Shown here one piece after another: positions 1 to 11,269 of a stretch of DNA of 64,000 bases. The stretch's first letter is position 1. Each line of letters opens with the position of its first letter. The position numbers and the translations under genes are program-made. The stretch is from Heterohyrax brucei (Eukaryota > Chordata > Mammalia > Hyracoidea > Procaviidae). The notes under the pieces were generated by a model. The model worked only from the letters and a program-made list of their open reading frames with translations. It was not told the DNA's origin and ran no database searches. The DNA is taken from assembly GCA_028571685.1 (NCBI GenBank), contig CM053140.1, positions 223,343,323 to 223,407,322 of the forward strand, in the 5' to 3' direction.

Positions 1-344
1 CCGTGCATTTTCTCATGTTCTCCAAGTTACTGTTTAAATTCTAACTCCTCTGAAATCCCTTTTTACGACTTTAGTCTACAATCAACTCTGCTTCCTGAGA
101 ACTCCTGTAATAATGATCTGTGTAGTGTACCATTGTGTTGATTGACTAGTTAATGAAAAACAAAGTTAGCATATCAGCAGACTGAAGAGAAAGAGTTCGG
201 GACCAGGTTACATCTTCTGTTTAATGACATTTACTTGTTGCTTGTTTTTATGCAAGTGGGTCCCACACTGAATAAACTACTCCAATTCCCTAAAGAGGTA
301 ACTTACACTAAATACATGATTTTTGATACTGCTGTAATAAACAA
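1..344. other. Unique non-coding sequence
   Basis: AT-rich sequence with no gene, RNA or repeat that I recognise. It lies immediately left of a MaLR-type LTR and shows no splice-flanked exon candidate. Confidence 0.5.
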
Positions 345-702
345 TACTACAAATGTTGACTTTAAAGAACAAATTTATTTTTTACACAGTTCTGAAGACT
401 AAAATCCAAATCAGTGTCCTGGCCACATCAATTTCTTCATTCCTAGTTTCTAATGGCTGCCACAATCTTCCGTATTCCTTTGTTTGTATGTTGGCCCTTG
501 CACAACATCTGTTCTCCTCCCATGTGGGTCTCTGTCTGTTCTGCTCATCTGGTAACTCAGAAGTGATTAGGTTTAGGACTCACCCTCTACCAGTATGACC
601 TCCTTAACACAACAAAAGAAAACACCTATTTCCAAACCAGATCACATCCATAAGGACTTCAAAACATAGTTTTTGAGGGGGCACAATTCAATTCATAACA
701 CA
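345..702 (-). repeat. MaLR-type (MLT1/MST-like) LTR, reverse orientation
   Basis: Read on the minus strand, it starts with a TTATGAATTGAATTGTG-like 5' end (reverse complement at 684-702) and a CCCC-rich stretch. It finishes in the AATAAATTTGTTC-like polyadenylation region (reverse complement near 363-378). The order of landmarks (lost purine run, 'stable GGACTC/ACCTAATCACTTC' block, 'TTAGTCTTCAGAACTGTG' block, AATAAA-like signal) is that of mammalian ERVL-MaLR LTRs. It is diverged and non-coding; a small ORF inside it is not a gene. Confidence 0.6.
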
Positions 703-2600
703 CAGCAAACTTCAATCCATAGTCACAATTGCCCTTACACATAGTTACTCATAACTAGTTTATATTGATCTGTAAGAGTTTGGTAAAGATGGAATCAGAT
801 CTATGTCAGATAGTCACTGTTTTCTTCAGAAGGTGCAGGAAACTTCCCTGAGTCTGAATAGTGAGTGAAGAAATATCTAGGTCATTTTTCTCTGTACATG
901 GTGGAAGAGTGATTCAGAATGCTGCTCCTACTTTAAAGTTTAGACAAATTGATCACTCTCATTCCTCAGTTTTTCTGCTAAGTCACCAATCAAAGAATTA
1001 TAGTGTTTGGTCTGATATCAAACTAAGAGAAGACTTAGTTCAGGCTCCCTTCCCTATTTTACGTGAGAACAAATGAAAGAAAACAAAAAAGAGTCATAGT
1101 GGGATGAAATGAATCACTCAAGAGTACAAAACTTGAAGGACAGATGGATTTAGAATCCTGACCTCATAACTCCTGTTCTTTTTTCTATGTGTCAGCTTTC
1201 CTTGGCATTCTTAAAGTTCTTTGAATCAAGCACTAATTTTAATGCTACCAAAAAAATTTTTTGATTTTATTATTCATCTCTTCCTACCATACTAAGTAAA
1301 AGAGCCCTAATAAACATAAATGTCTAATGGACTTCACAGTGAGGGCATGGACAGAAGGCAACAGTACCAAATAAGTTCAGATTATTCCCCATCATACAAA
1401 ACACATTTCTTCAGTCTTGCTTAAACCTGTACATCACTTTGGGTTAAAAATAGACCCAATGTCTATTCCTGGGACATTGTTTGGTTTACGATTGTTTAAT
1501 TCTCTGGGCAAAGTGGTTTTTCCCAAGAGGTGACACCTGGTGATCACAAAAGCTAAGGTTTTCTTGAAGTTTTGCCTACAAAATGTCCTTCGCTCCTAGT
1601 CATTCATAATATGAACACTGGCTCTGTCTTTTATCAGTACACAAACTTCAGCAAGCCAATTGACCTCTCCATACATCTGTCTTCTTGCCTGAAATAGGAA
1701 TAATAATAAAATTGCTCTAGTTATTCCACAAGTTTTATGCAGCTCTAATTACATAAATATGGGTAAGGGCATTTTACCAGGTTTAAGATACTGCATAAAT
1801 GCACATGGTTATTATGGTTATCAGGACATCATCACATGAAGAACATTTCTTCAATACTACCTGTGGTGATTCAATATTAAAAAGAGAAAAGGTTGGGAAG
1901 ATTTTGCTAGATCATATCTTTATACCCTTGGTCTGCCCCACTGTCTTTCACAGCTCCTTAGCCCCATGCAATTTCTCTCTCTCCCACATTTACCCCACTG
2001 TATTAGCCAGAGAATGGTTTTTTTTTCACTTGATTTTGCCAATAAAACAAATGCCAATCACATGTACAAAGTCTTTGTAAAGTGAGGTTACCATCATATA
2101 ATCAATAATGAGGATAGTAATTATCAATGGGGCAGAATGTCTTATAACCTGAACCTCTGTGGAGTTTTTTAGAGGACTCCTGATGAACAGATCCTGTTAT
2201 GACTATCCTGTAGCATGCAGAAGCTGGTTTAGAAATAACCAGATGCCTATTTAAAAGGACTCTGTTCTAACTAGTCAATGTATTGTAAACTTCTTTTCAT
2301 ATGAATTAAATATGCCATTAGTTCCTGAAAGTCCATGATCAGATAATTAATGGAAAAGGCAATTCAGTGGCAGCATGGCATCACTGAAGCAGTTGCCAGC
2401 AGATCCTGAGCTTTAGACTTCTTTTTAAAGTAAAGTAAGGAAGGTATGGACTGGAACAATAAGACCTAGCTGCTAGCCTTCACTAGTAGACACTTGTGGC
2501 CAAGATGTGGGTGAAGTTGTGGATAATGAAACCGGGTAAGCGAATAAGCCAGTGGGGAACTAAAAACGCACAAATCTTGGACTTTCTTTTTTGTAAGTTA
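703..2600. other. Unique non-coding sequence
   Basis: About 1.9 kb of AT-rich DNA without a recognisable gene, RNA or repeat. The short open frames inside it lack homology that I can name, show no codon-like bias and have no flanking splice signals. It may contain very old repeats too decayed to identify by eye. Confidence 0.5.
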
Positions 2601-3595
2601 TTTTGTTTTTCGTACTTTAGGTGAAGGTTCATAGAACAAAGTAATTTCTCAATAAACAGTTAATAAACATATTGCTTTATAACATTGGTTAACAAATGCA
2701 TAGCATGTCACACTGTCCTTTCTCAACCTTGGCTTCCTTATTACCAGCTTTCCTATATCCTCCGCCTTCTAATGCTTGCCCCTGGGCTGCCATGCTCCTT
2801 GAGTCTCATTTATTTTTATGGTCCTGTCCAATCTTTAGAGGAAGGGTGATGTCAAGAGTGACTTAATTATAGAGCTGAAAGTGTATCCAGGGGCCACACT
2901 CTCAGGGTTTCTCCAGTCTGTCTCAGGCCACTGAGTCTGGGCTTTCTTTTTCCCTCATAATTTTGTTCTACACTTTTTTCCAACTGAGCTGGGGCCCTCT
3001 GTTGTAATCCTTGTCAGGTCAGTCAGTGGTGACGGCTGGGCACGTCTAGTTGTGCTGGATTCGGTTTGGTGAAGGCTCTTGCAAGTATGGAGTCATCTTT
3101 GGAGTAATCTTCTACTTGTACTTTTAGTTTTCTTTATCATTTCTTTTTCCCAAGCGATGCAAACGGAGGAATATCTTACGTGGATCCTCACAGGTTTTTA
3201 AGACCTCAGACACTACTCATCAAAGAAGAGTGTAGAACATTTTCTTTATAACCTATTTTAGGCCAAGTGACTTAGATGTTCTCTGAGCTCACAGTCTCCA
3301 CAACCCTCAGTCAAGCAATTCAGTCCCTCGGGAGTTTGGATGTACCAATGGTGCTTCCATGACTTGTATTGCACAACTTGTATAGGCTTCCCCAGTATTG
3401 TATACTGTCTTCCCCTTCATCACAGTTACCACCTACCTATTGTCTGTTTAGTGTTTTTCCATCGATGGTGTTTCTTCACCCTGGTGACCACCAAAGACTG
3501 TTTCTTTTTATGTGTAATTCTTTTCATAAGTTTTTACAATAGTGTTCTCATACAGTATTTTGTCCTTTTGTGACTGACTTGTTTCCCTCAGTGTC
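2601..3595 (-). repeat. L1 LINE 3' UTR and extreme ORF2 3' end (minus strand)
   Basis: The sequence matches the long 3' UTR of mammalian L1M-type elements in reverse orientation. A similar block (DNA reading 'taatagtggtcacatatggt'-like near 45105) recurs in the other minus-strand L1 at 44386-45150, which supports the assignment. The copy ends abruptly near 3595, where sequence belonging to the L1 5' half begins. Most of ORF2 has therefore been lost between the two pieces, or two separate fragments abut here. Confidence 0.7.
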
Positions 3596-3750
3596 TGAAT
3601 TCCTTTGGCTTGTGGATTTCTTTTTCATTTCTATTGTTTTTGTAAATTTTGTTTTTATTGAGATTTTATATTTCCCTTCTGTATTTTCATAAATATATTT
3701 ATTAACTTTCCTTAAATTTATCCCTTTCCTTGAAATTTATCCTTATCTTC

Positions 3751-4604
3751 CTAGCTTTGAATCAGTCTATTATTACTTGGTATAACCTTGCCTCCTACCG
3801 CATTAGAAAGTTCTCTACCTACAGTGTTCATTCCTGTGTACTCATCTTTCATGATATTAGGAAAGTTTTCTGTCAGAAATTCTTCAGTTATTCTTTCTGT
3901 GTTCTCTGTTTTCTCTTCCTGTTCTGGAACTCTGATCATTTGTAGATTTTTGCTTTTGATTGTATTCCACATAGTTCTCAGAACTTCTTCATTTTTTTCT
4001 TCACTATTTTTCCTCAGGGTTGTATCCAAGTGTTTATCTTCAATTTTGCAGATTCTGTTTTTCACTGTTTCAGACCTGCTCCTCAGCCTTTACATGCCAC
4101 TGTCTGTCGCTGAAATCTTGTTGGCTATAATTTGGATTTCTAATTGTTGTATTTGTATGACTTCTAGTTGTGAACTTAAAATTTTGTTCTTGTATTACTT
4201 TACTGAAGTCTTCCATGAATTTGTCTGATGTTTCCGTGAATTAGAAACATTTGTGGCATAGTGGATAAGAGCTATGGCTACTAACCCAAAAGGTGGCAGT
4301 TCAAATCTGGCAAATACTCCTTGAAAATTTGTTGGGATAATTTTACTCTGTACTGTAGGCCACTCTGAGTCAAAATTGGTTCAGCTTGCAACGGGTTTGG
4401 TTTTTTGGTTTTCCATGAATTTATTTTTTCCTCATTTTTGCCTGCTTTTTGCTTCAACTCTTGCATAGCTCTGAATGTTAGAGATTTAAATTCTCTGCCA
4501 CATAATTCTAATGTCCTTTCTTTTACTAGAAAGTCATCCAGTGCATTATTTTGGATGACTACTTTTTTTTTTTTAAGTATGTTTTGATGCCACCTTCTGG
4601 ACAT
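3751..4604 (-). pseudogene. L1 ORF1 (RNA-binding chaperone) remnant
   Basis: The minus-strand translation of 3751-4065 contains a peptide with the pattern 'NLQMIRVPEQEEKTEN..ITEEFLTENFPNI', the start of the RRM region of L1 ORF1p, preceded by coiled-coil sequence ending KIEDK. ORF1p coats L1 RNA as a trimer during retrotransposition. The upstream part at 4281-4604 gives 'LVKERTLELCGREFKSLTFRAMQELKQKAGKNEEKIN', the N-terminal part. A SINE at 4243-4410 splits the frame and the C-terminal domain is missing, so it is dead. Confidence 0.75.
4243..4410 (+). repeat. AfroSINE-type SINE (plus strand)
   Basis: tRNA-derived head with an A-box-like GTGGCATAGTGGATAAGAG and a B-box-like GGCAGTTCAAATC, a body, and a tail ending in a GGTTTGGTTTT run. 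It is flanked by an 11-bp target-site duplication with one mismatch: TTCCGTGAATT at 4232-4242 and TTCCATGAATT at 4411-4421. It interrupts the L1 ORF1 remnant, so it is younger than that L1. Confidence 0.85.
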
Positions 4605-5157
4605 TCAGTAGTTGTTTTCTGTATTTATTGATTGTATATCTGTTTGTTTTGTCTTAATGGTTATTCCACAGCAGGAAGGCTTGCATTCTTTGTTGTTTGC
4701 TCATCCCTGGTCACAATACTTTTCACCTCCTGTAGAATGAGCATGGACAGTCACTCAGCTATGGTACAGCAGGGCAGGTTCAGCTGAAGGGGAGAAGCTG
4801 GGAGGGGTTGTTTGTAGCATGTAGTAGGGCCAATGGGGCAGGCTAAGAATCAGTGCAGGGCAGGTTCTGCTCAAGGGTGTGATGTTCAGTGTGTGGTGTA
4901 GGTTGTCAGGAAGTAGAGGAAAAGTTGTGATGTGTGGAGCCAAGATGGACATGGGAAGGAGGAGATGGGAGAGAGAGAAACAGGAACCAAAAACAAGCAC
5001 AAAAAAAAAGCGCTAAGGTTGATTGCCATTAGAGTGGAGAGGTGAAAAACAGAAATGGAGAAAAATGAAAAGAAAAAAGAAAACAGATAAAAAGTTAGAA
5101 AATAAAGACTCTCAGTGCTGCTATAAAGATTAGGGAAGTGTTTCCCAGGCTGAACCC

Positions 5158-5202
5158 TAGGGTCGCCATGAGTCAGATCCGACTCTACGGCACTTTGCTG
5201 GC
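5158..5202 (+). repeat. AfroSINE 3'-tail fragment
   Basis: About 45 bp matching only the 3' end of the SINE (GTCGCCATGAGTCAGATC followed by GACTCTACGGCAC) embedded in L1 5' UTR sequence. It lacks the tRNA-like head and the SINE body. It is one of several ultrashort tail pieces in this window. Confidence 0.7.
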
Positions 5203-6436
5203 TTCCCAGTCTGAACAGTATAACCTGGGAAGAATGGGTATAGATGTTACACAGTATCAGGTATTCAGGAGAGAGAAAAAGAGGGTAGAAAGATGAAAGC
5301 TGAGAAATGAAGGTACATAGAAAGCTAAAAAAGAAGAGATAGAGAGAAAGAATAAAATAAATATCCCCAGGGATCTCACTGACCTATGCAGACTGGGGAT
5401 GTGAGTTCTCAACTGAGCAATGCAACCTGGCTGGAAGGGTCTCCCAAGCCACGAAAATAAAAAGAAAATAAACAGGAAAAAATATATATATGTAACAAAG
5501 CAAGCAAACAAACAAAAGACTCATAGGCTAGGGGACTTGTTCCCCAGTTGAGTGGTCTTTCACAGCTTTCAGAGGGGTTGAAGATGGCACACAGAACCAG
5601 GTGTTTGAGAAAAAGGAAGGGGAAGTGGTAGGAGGCACAGAAGAAACCAAAAGAAGCAGGAAAAAAGCAACAGCTGCTCTAGCAAAATGACACTCAGGGA
5701 GGGCCAGTGTTGGCAGTGAGAATCCAAGCAACTTGGGTTGAGGGAGTTTTCTCCTTGCCAAGAGAGTGAGACTGGTGAGAAGCAGAGGAAGCTGAGTATG
5801 TGTCGAGGAGTAAGGTTAGGAAAGTGTATATCAATGGTTAACAGGTGATGTGTGACCTCCTAAGAGTTCCTGAAGCTGCTTTCACATACTCCTTTTGTCC
5901 TGATCTCCAGTGTGGCTGAGGCAAATCCAAGGGGTGTGGACATTGCTCTTCCAGTCTGGCTGAACCATTGCAGCTAGCTATAGGACACTGGAGGTAAAGC
6001 AGCAGGCAGAAGATGGGGTGGGAAAATGTATCTCACTCATTATCAAGTGCTTTGTCTTCTGCTGGAGTTTCTAGGGAGCTGCTGTCCATGCTCCCTGTCT
6101 GCTGATCCCCAGCAGAAGTCCAATATGGTGAATCTATACTGGGTTAGCTGACAGGAGGTTTCTACTCATGTCTCTTCTTGCTTTCAGTTCTCTGTCAGTT
6201 TCTCATTGCATCTGGTGTTTGGCTGAGATCTTTGTCTCTTCGATTGACACTTCCCATTCCAGGATTGCTATTAATTTTTGTCTCTGTTTTACTTAGTTTT
6301 TCAGGTCTTTGCTTTTGAGAGGTGGCATGGTGCTTCTATCTATGCTGCCATGTAGACTGGAAGTTTCTTGGCCATTTCTAAGTTAACCACTCAGAGATGA
6401 ATAATAGCTACTGTTGCAGTTGAAAGAATTATCCAT

Positions 6437-6916
6437 TGTCATGGATTGAATTGTGTCTGCCCAAAAAAATGTGTGTAGCCATTTGGCTAGGCCATGATTT
6501 CTGGTATTGTGTAAGGTTTCTATATGCTATAAACCCTGCCTCTGTGGTGTTAATGAGGAAGGATGGGTTGTAGTTATGTTGGTGAGGCAGGACTCAATGT
6601 GTAACACTGTATTGTGCCTGAGGCAGTCTCCTGGGATATAAAAGAAATGGAAATGAGCAGAGAGTTAGGGACATTCTACCACCAAGAGGAGAGTGTATCC
6701 TTTACAAAGGACATGGGGTCCCTGTGCCTCAGAAGCTCCCAGCTCGAGGGAACACTAAAGACAAGGACTTTCCTCCAGAGCCAACAGAGAAAGACTTCTC
6801 CTGGATCTGACATTCTGAATTTGGAATTTTACCCAACTAGATTGAGGCAAAATAAAATTTGCCTTTTTAAACCCATCCATGTGTGGTATTTATAACAGCA
6901 CAAGGTGATAGAGACA
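6437..6916 (+). repeat. MaLR-like LTR (TGTCATGGATTG family)
   Basis: Starts TGTCATGGATTGAATTGTG and ends GATAGAGACA, keeping the TG...CA termini of an LTR. It has an AATAAA-type polyadenylation signal (near 6850) and the CATCCATGTGTGGTATTTATAACAGCA block close to the 3' end that recurs in the family copies at 12692, 14233, 16033, 27591 and 55351. No clear duplication was found at its flanks. The open frame at 6614-6895 is a chance frame through the LTR. Confidence 0.8.
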
Positions 6917-6927
6917 GCTGTATAACT

Positions 6928-7012
6928 AACTTACTTTCTCCCCATCCCTCTCTCCTCCTCTTTCTTCCTTCCATCTCTCCTTCCCTCTTTCCTGTCTCCC
7001 TTTCTCTCTCCT
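6928..7012 (+). repeat. Polypyrimidine (CT-rich) tract
   Basis: An 85-bp run almost entirely of C and T (for example CTCTCCTCCTCTTTCTTCC), immediately left of an RTE fragment. The strand asymmetry would favour triplex (H-DNA) formation, but there is no sign of a function. Confidence 0.8.
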
Positions 7013-8055
7013 GATTAACATAGAAGAAAAAAAAGGAAACTGTATATTGCATATCTGCTATACCAAGAATGACAACTTGAAGAGGAATGGTGTTGCAGTC
7101 ATCATCAAAAAGAACATATCCTGAAGTACAACTCTGCAAATGATAGGATAATAGCCATATTTCTACAAGGAAAGCCAGTTAATACAGCTATTATTCAAAT
7201 TTACACACCAACCACTAATGCCAAAGATGATGAAACTGAAGATTTTTACCAATTTCTTCAGTCTGAAAATTATCAAACGTGTAATCAGGGTGCGTTGATG
7301 ATTACTAGTGATTGGAATGTGAAAGTTGGAAACAAAGAAGCAGGAACAGTAGTTTGAAAATGTGGCCTAGGTGTTAGAATGATGCCAGGTATCACATGAC
7401 AGAATTTTGCAAGACCAATGACTTCTTCATTACAAATACTGTTTTTCACCAATGTGAACAGTGACTATACACATAGACCTCACTAGATGGAACCCACAAG
7501 AGTCAAATCAAGTACACTTGTGGAAAGGGACAGTGGAAAAGCTCAATCTCAGTCAGAATAAGGCCAGGAGACAACTGTAAAACAAAACAGACAACCAACT
7601 GCTCGTGTACAAGTTGAAGTTGAAGAAAATTAGAACAAGTCCAAGGGATCTCAAGTATGACTGCGTGTATCCCAACTGAATTTAGAGACTGTCTAAAGGA
7701 TAGATTTGACACTTTGAATACTAATGACCAAAGACCAGAAAAGTTGTAGAATGACATCAAGGATATCATACTAAAGAAAATAAGAGCTCATTAAAAAGAC
7801 AGGAAAAAAAAGAAAAGAAGAACAAGATGGATGTCAGAAGAAATTCTGAAACCTGCAAAAGGAAGAGGTGATGAAGTGAAAGACCTGAAGAAGAGTTTTC
7901 AAAAGTCAGCTGAAGAAAACAAAATGTTATAATGACGTGTGCAAAGACCAAAAGGAAAGAACTGATGGAAAAATTCAAGCCTCAAGTTGTAGTACTGTAG
8001 TATTCTGAGGGGGAAAATACTAAGTGATGCAGAAAGCGTCAAAAGAAGATGGAAG
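7013..8055 (+). mobile_element. RTE-clade LINE fragment (endonuclease region)
   Basis: The plus strand gives broken frames with RTE endonuclease features, for example a segment reading 'IIQIYTPTTNAKDDE' near 7190-7240 and a following stretch rich in Lys and Glu ending at a GCATCAAAAGAAGATGG-like block (about 8030-8050). RTE elements encode an APE-type endonuclease and a reverse transcriptase; only the endonuclease and linker part is seen here. Multiple stops and frameshifts make it non-functional. Two other RTE pieces, at 10326 and 11270, carry the 3' end. Confidence 0.7.
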
Positions 8056-10005
8056 GGGATCTAGGCCAACATGGCACTATAGACAGTAGTTCTATGCCAT
8101 TCCTTCGCAGTAAATATCTAAGAAAACTAAGTAAAATAAGACAAATGTCAATCTTAGAACCCTAACCATCAAATAAAGGGACAAAGAACTCAGCCAATCA
8201 CCAAAGAACAAGGAGTCACCCTAGCAAGGTCCCCTATCCGCTAATGCAACACAGATATGCCACCTTGGACTACTGTCAGAGATTGGTAGACAGGGAGCAC
8301 ATGAAAGCAACTTCACAGAGTTCCAAGCAAGAGACAGATAACTACATAACAAGCAATCAACACTTTCCCCACACCCTACCTTTTTTCACCCCCCACCCCT
8401 TCTGTTCCCACCACTTCCTAGCTGGCTGCAGTTGCTTAGCTGGCTGAGAGCTGCTGACTCTGTGCAGCTGCTTGGATTCACCCCGCCCATACAGATGAGA
8501 ACAGGTGACAGATGAGAACAGGAAAGTAGTTCTATGGAGCTACAAACAGGAGACAGATACCAACTTAGAAAATAAAATTTCAAAGACTGTTCAAAACCAA
8601 AAGAATTACAACAGGAAACCTGAGAGGTTAATCTATAAATGACAGCATCAGAACAATAGAAGAGGGAATAAACAGTGTACATATAGAACTTTCAAGGGGA
8701 AATTAAGGCATGGTGATGCCAAGTAATAATAGACTGGCTAAAACCTAGGAAGATAATGGTAAATTTCATGGCAACCACAAAGAAAGTTAACAAAGATACT
8801 CATCAAAGTGAAGAACAAACACATAGTGTCAATAAAAACAAAATCTCCAAAAAAAGATAGAAATGAAAAAAAATCACAAACAGAAGGATTTCAGCTGAGA
8901 AGAGTAAGAGAAACAAAGAAAACATCATCAGCACCACAAAAAAAAAGCACTACAAAATGACAGCAATAAACTCACATCTATCAATAATTATACTGAATTT
9001 AAGTGGCCTAAATGCACCCTTAAAGAGAGAGAGACAGAATGGATTAAAGAAAAAAAAAGCAGACAAATTGTCAATCAGCAGTCATCTGATCTCCATAATC
9101 TACAAGGTTCTGCGAAGTATCAACAAGAAAAAGGTAAGTAACCCAGCTGAGGGATGGGCAAAGGAGGTAGAAAGACACTTCACGAAAGAGAACATCTAAG
9201 TAGCTGAAGACGAAATGCTCATGATCATTAGGTCTCAGAGAAATCCAAATCAAAACTACGAGGAAGTACCATCTCACCCCAACAATGTTGGCTGTAATTA
9301 AAAAAACACAAAAGGACAAATGCTGGAGAGGCTGTGGAGAGAACAGAACTCTCCTATGCTACTGATGAGATTGCAAAATGTTACAACCTCTTTGGAAAGC
9401 AAAATGGTGTTTCCTTAAAAAGCTGGAAATACATGTACCATCTGACCCAGTAATCCCACTGCTTGGAATATATCCTACAGAAACCAAGGCTATCACGCAA
9501 ACAGATATATGCACATGAATGTTCATTGCAGCACAGTCCACAATGGCAAAAAGATGGAATGGACCCAAATGCCCATCAACAGACAAATGGATAAACAGGC
9601 TATGGTACATGTACTCAATGAAACACTATGCAATTATAAAATGATTTTACGAAGCATCTCATAACTTAGTCTTAATTGGAAGACGTTATGCTGAGTAAAA
9701 ACAGCGGCACAAATACAAATATGAGAACCTTAGTATAAGGACTTAAAAATAGACTTATGTGCAGAAGAAAAGACTCTTAGATGGTTACAAGTGTGGGGAG
9801 GGTGGTAGAGAGGATTGTCATAGATTAGATAGTTGATAGAAATTTGGTTAGGTGAAAGCAGTGACCACACATAATAGAACGCAGATCAACTTAACGGGAC
9901 TTCACCATAAACTGAAAACTCTTCTAATCTCAACCCAATACTACAAGGGTAGACATATAAAAATGAAAATCCTGAAACTGTACATCAAGTGAGACTCTCT
10001 TGGCA
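8056..10005 (+). mobile_element. L1 LINE with large internal deletions (plus strand)
   Basis: Starts with 5' UTR-like sequence, then inter-ORF sequence, then the first codons of ORF2 at 8957 (MTAINSHLSIIILNLSGLN). At about 9060 it jumps straight to the ORF2 C-terminal region (cf. 36700-36960 in another copy). It continues through the last ORF2 segment (9240-9640) to the 3' UTR with a TGGGGAGGGTGG block near 9795 and ends near 10000. Most of ORF1 and nearly all of ORF2 are missing, so the copy cannot move. Confidence 0.7.
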
Positions 10006-10325
10006 GTGAAAGCAGCCTCTTATATCTGAGAAATCTCAGCTCCCCTTGCTTGAAAATCCTGTCATATTATATTTGGATGTGCATTGTCCTCAAGAACCAG
10101 TCCAACAATACTTTGTTGATGCTAGATATGTAACTAGAGTTTGATCTATACATGCTTCAGGGGAGCAAGTATAATTAGGAAAAGATAGATCCCATACCAT
10201 AATAATTGCAAGATTTTGCTAATTCATAAATTTGCTTATAAACTGTGCAATATGTGTGGGATGGACTATAAGAGGTCCAAGGAAGATGAACCATAATCTT
10301 GGATTGGGTTCAATTTAGTGACATA
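10006..10325. other. Unique non-coding sequence
   Basis: Sequence between an L1 3' end and an inverted RTE fragment. I see no gene, RNA or recognisable repeat. Confidence 0.5.
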
Positions 10326-11225
10326 ATTGTTGTTGTTGTTAGGTGCCATTGAGTTGGTTCCAGCTCACAGTGACCTTATGAACAACAGAACAAAACACTT
10401 CCCAGTCTCGCATCATGTCCACAAATCGTTTTTATGTTTAAACCATTGTTGCAGCCACTGTGTCAGTCCATCTCATTGAGGGTCTTGCTCTTTTTCACTG
10501 ACCCTCTACCAACCATGATGTTCTTCTGCAGGAACTGATCCCTCCTGACAACATGTCCAGAGTATGTAGGACAGGGTCTTGCCAGCTTTGCTTCCAAGGA
10601 GCCCTCTGGTTGTACTCTTATAGAGCAGATCTCTTTGTTCTTTTGGTGTTTTGGTGGTCCATGGTACATTCAACATTCTTCTGCAACACCACAATTCAAA
10701 GGCATCAATTCTTCCTCTGTCTTTTTTGTTCAGTGTCTGGCTTTCACATACATATGATGTGCTTGAAAATACCATGGCTCGGATCGGGTGCATTTTAGTC
10801 TTCGAGGGGACAGCTTTAAATACTTTAAAGAGATCTTTTGCAGTAGATTTTCCCATTGCAATGCATCTTTTGATTTCTTGACTACTGCTTCCAAGAGCAT
10901 TGATTGTGGAACCAAGTAAAATGAAATCCTTCACAACCTCAATCCTTTCTCCATTTATGATGATGTTGATTACTGGGCCAGTTGTGAGGATTCTTGATGT
11001 TGAAGTGCAGTCCATACTGAAGGGTGTGGTCCTTCATCTTCATCAGTAAGTGTTTCAAATCTCCTCACTTCTAGCAAATAAAGTGGTTAGTCTGTGTAAC
11101 ACAGGTTGTTACTGAGTCATCTTCAGTCTTTATACCTTGTTCTTCTTCATATAATCCACTTGTCAGATTACTTGCTTGGCATACAGATTCAAAAGATATA
11201 GTGAAAGGTTAGGTGCTGCACACCT
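10326..11225 (-). mobile_element. RTE-clade LINE 3' portion (minus strand)
   Basis: Read on the minus strand it ends with TCAATGGCACCTAACAACAACAAC, the RTE 3' tail, at about 10326-10355. Upstream a frame at 10506-11015 reads 'GPVINIIINGERIEVVKDFILLGSTINALGSSSQEIKRCIAMGKSTAKDLF' and then 'LWCCRRMLNVPWTTKTPKEQ', typical of the end of RTE reverse transcriptase. The frame of 169 codons is broken at its 3' end. The last about 40 bp resemble the 3' end of the AfroSINEs in this window. Confidence 0.8.
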
Positions 11226-11269
11226 AACAAAATTCTAGATTGCAGTTGGAAGTGGACCTAACAATTTTT

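Larger units (their letters stand above)
3596..6360 (-). mobile_element. L1 LINE 5' half (5' UTR and ORF1), minus strand
   Basis: The minus strand reads from a L1-like 5' end near 6360 through a long GA-rich 5' UTR (about 4700-6350) into ORF1 (3751-4604). Together with the 3' UTR piece at 2601-3595 this looks like one L1 with a deletion of nearly all of ORF2. A SINE (4243-4410) has inserted in ORF1 and a tiny SINE tail (about 5158-5202) lies in the 5' UTR. The GA-rich tract on the plus strand creates spurious open frames on the minus strand that are not genes. Confidence 0.7.
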
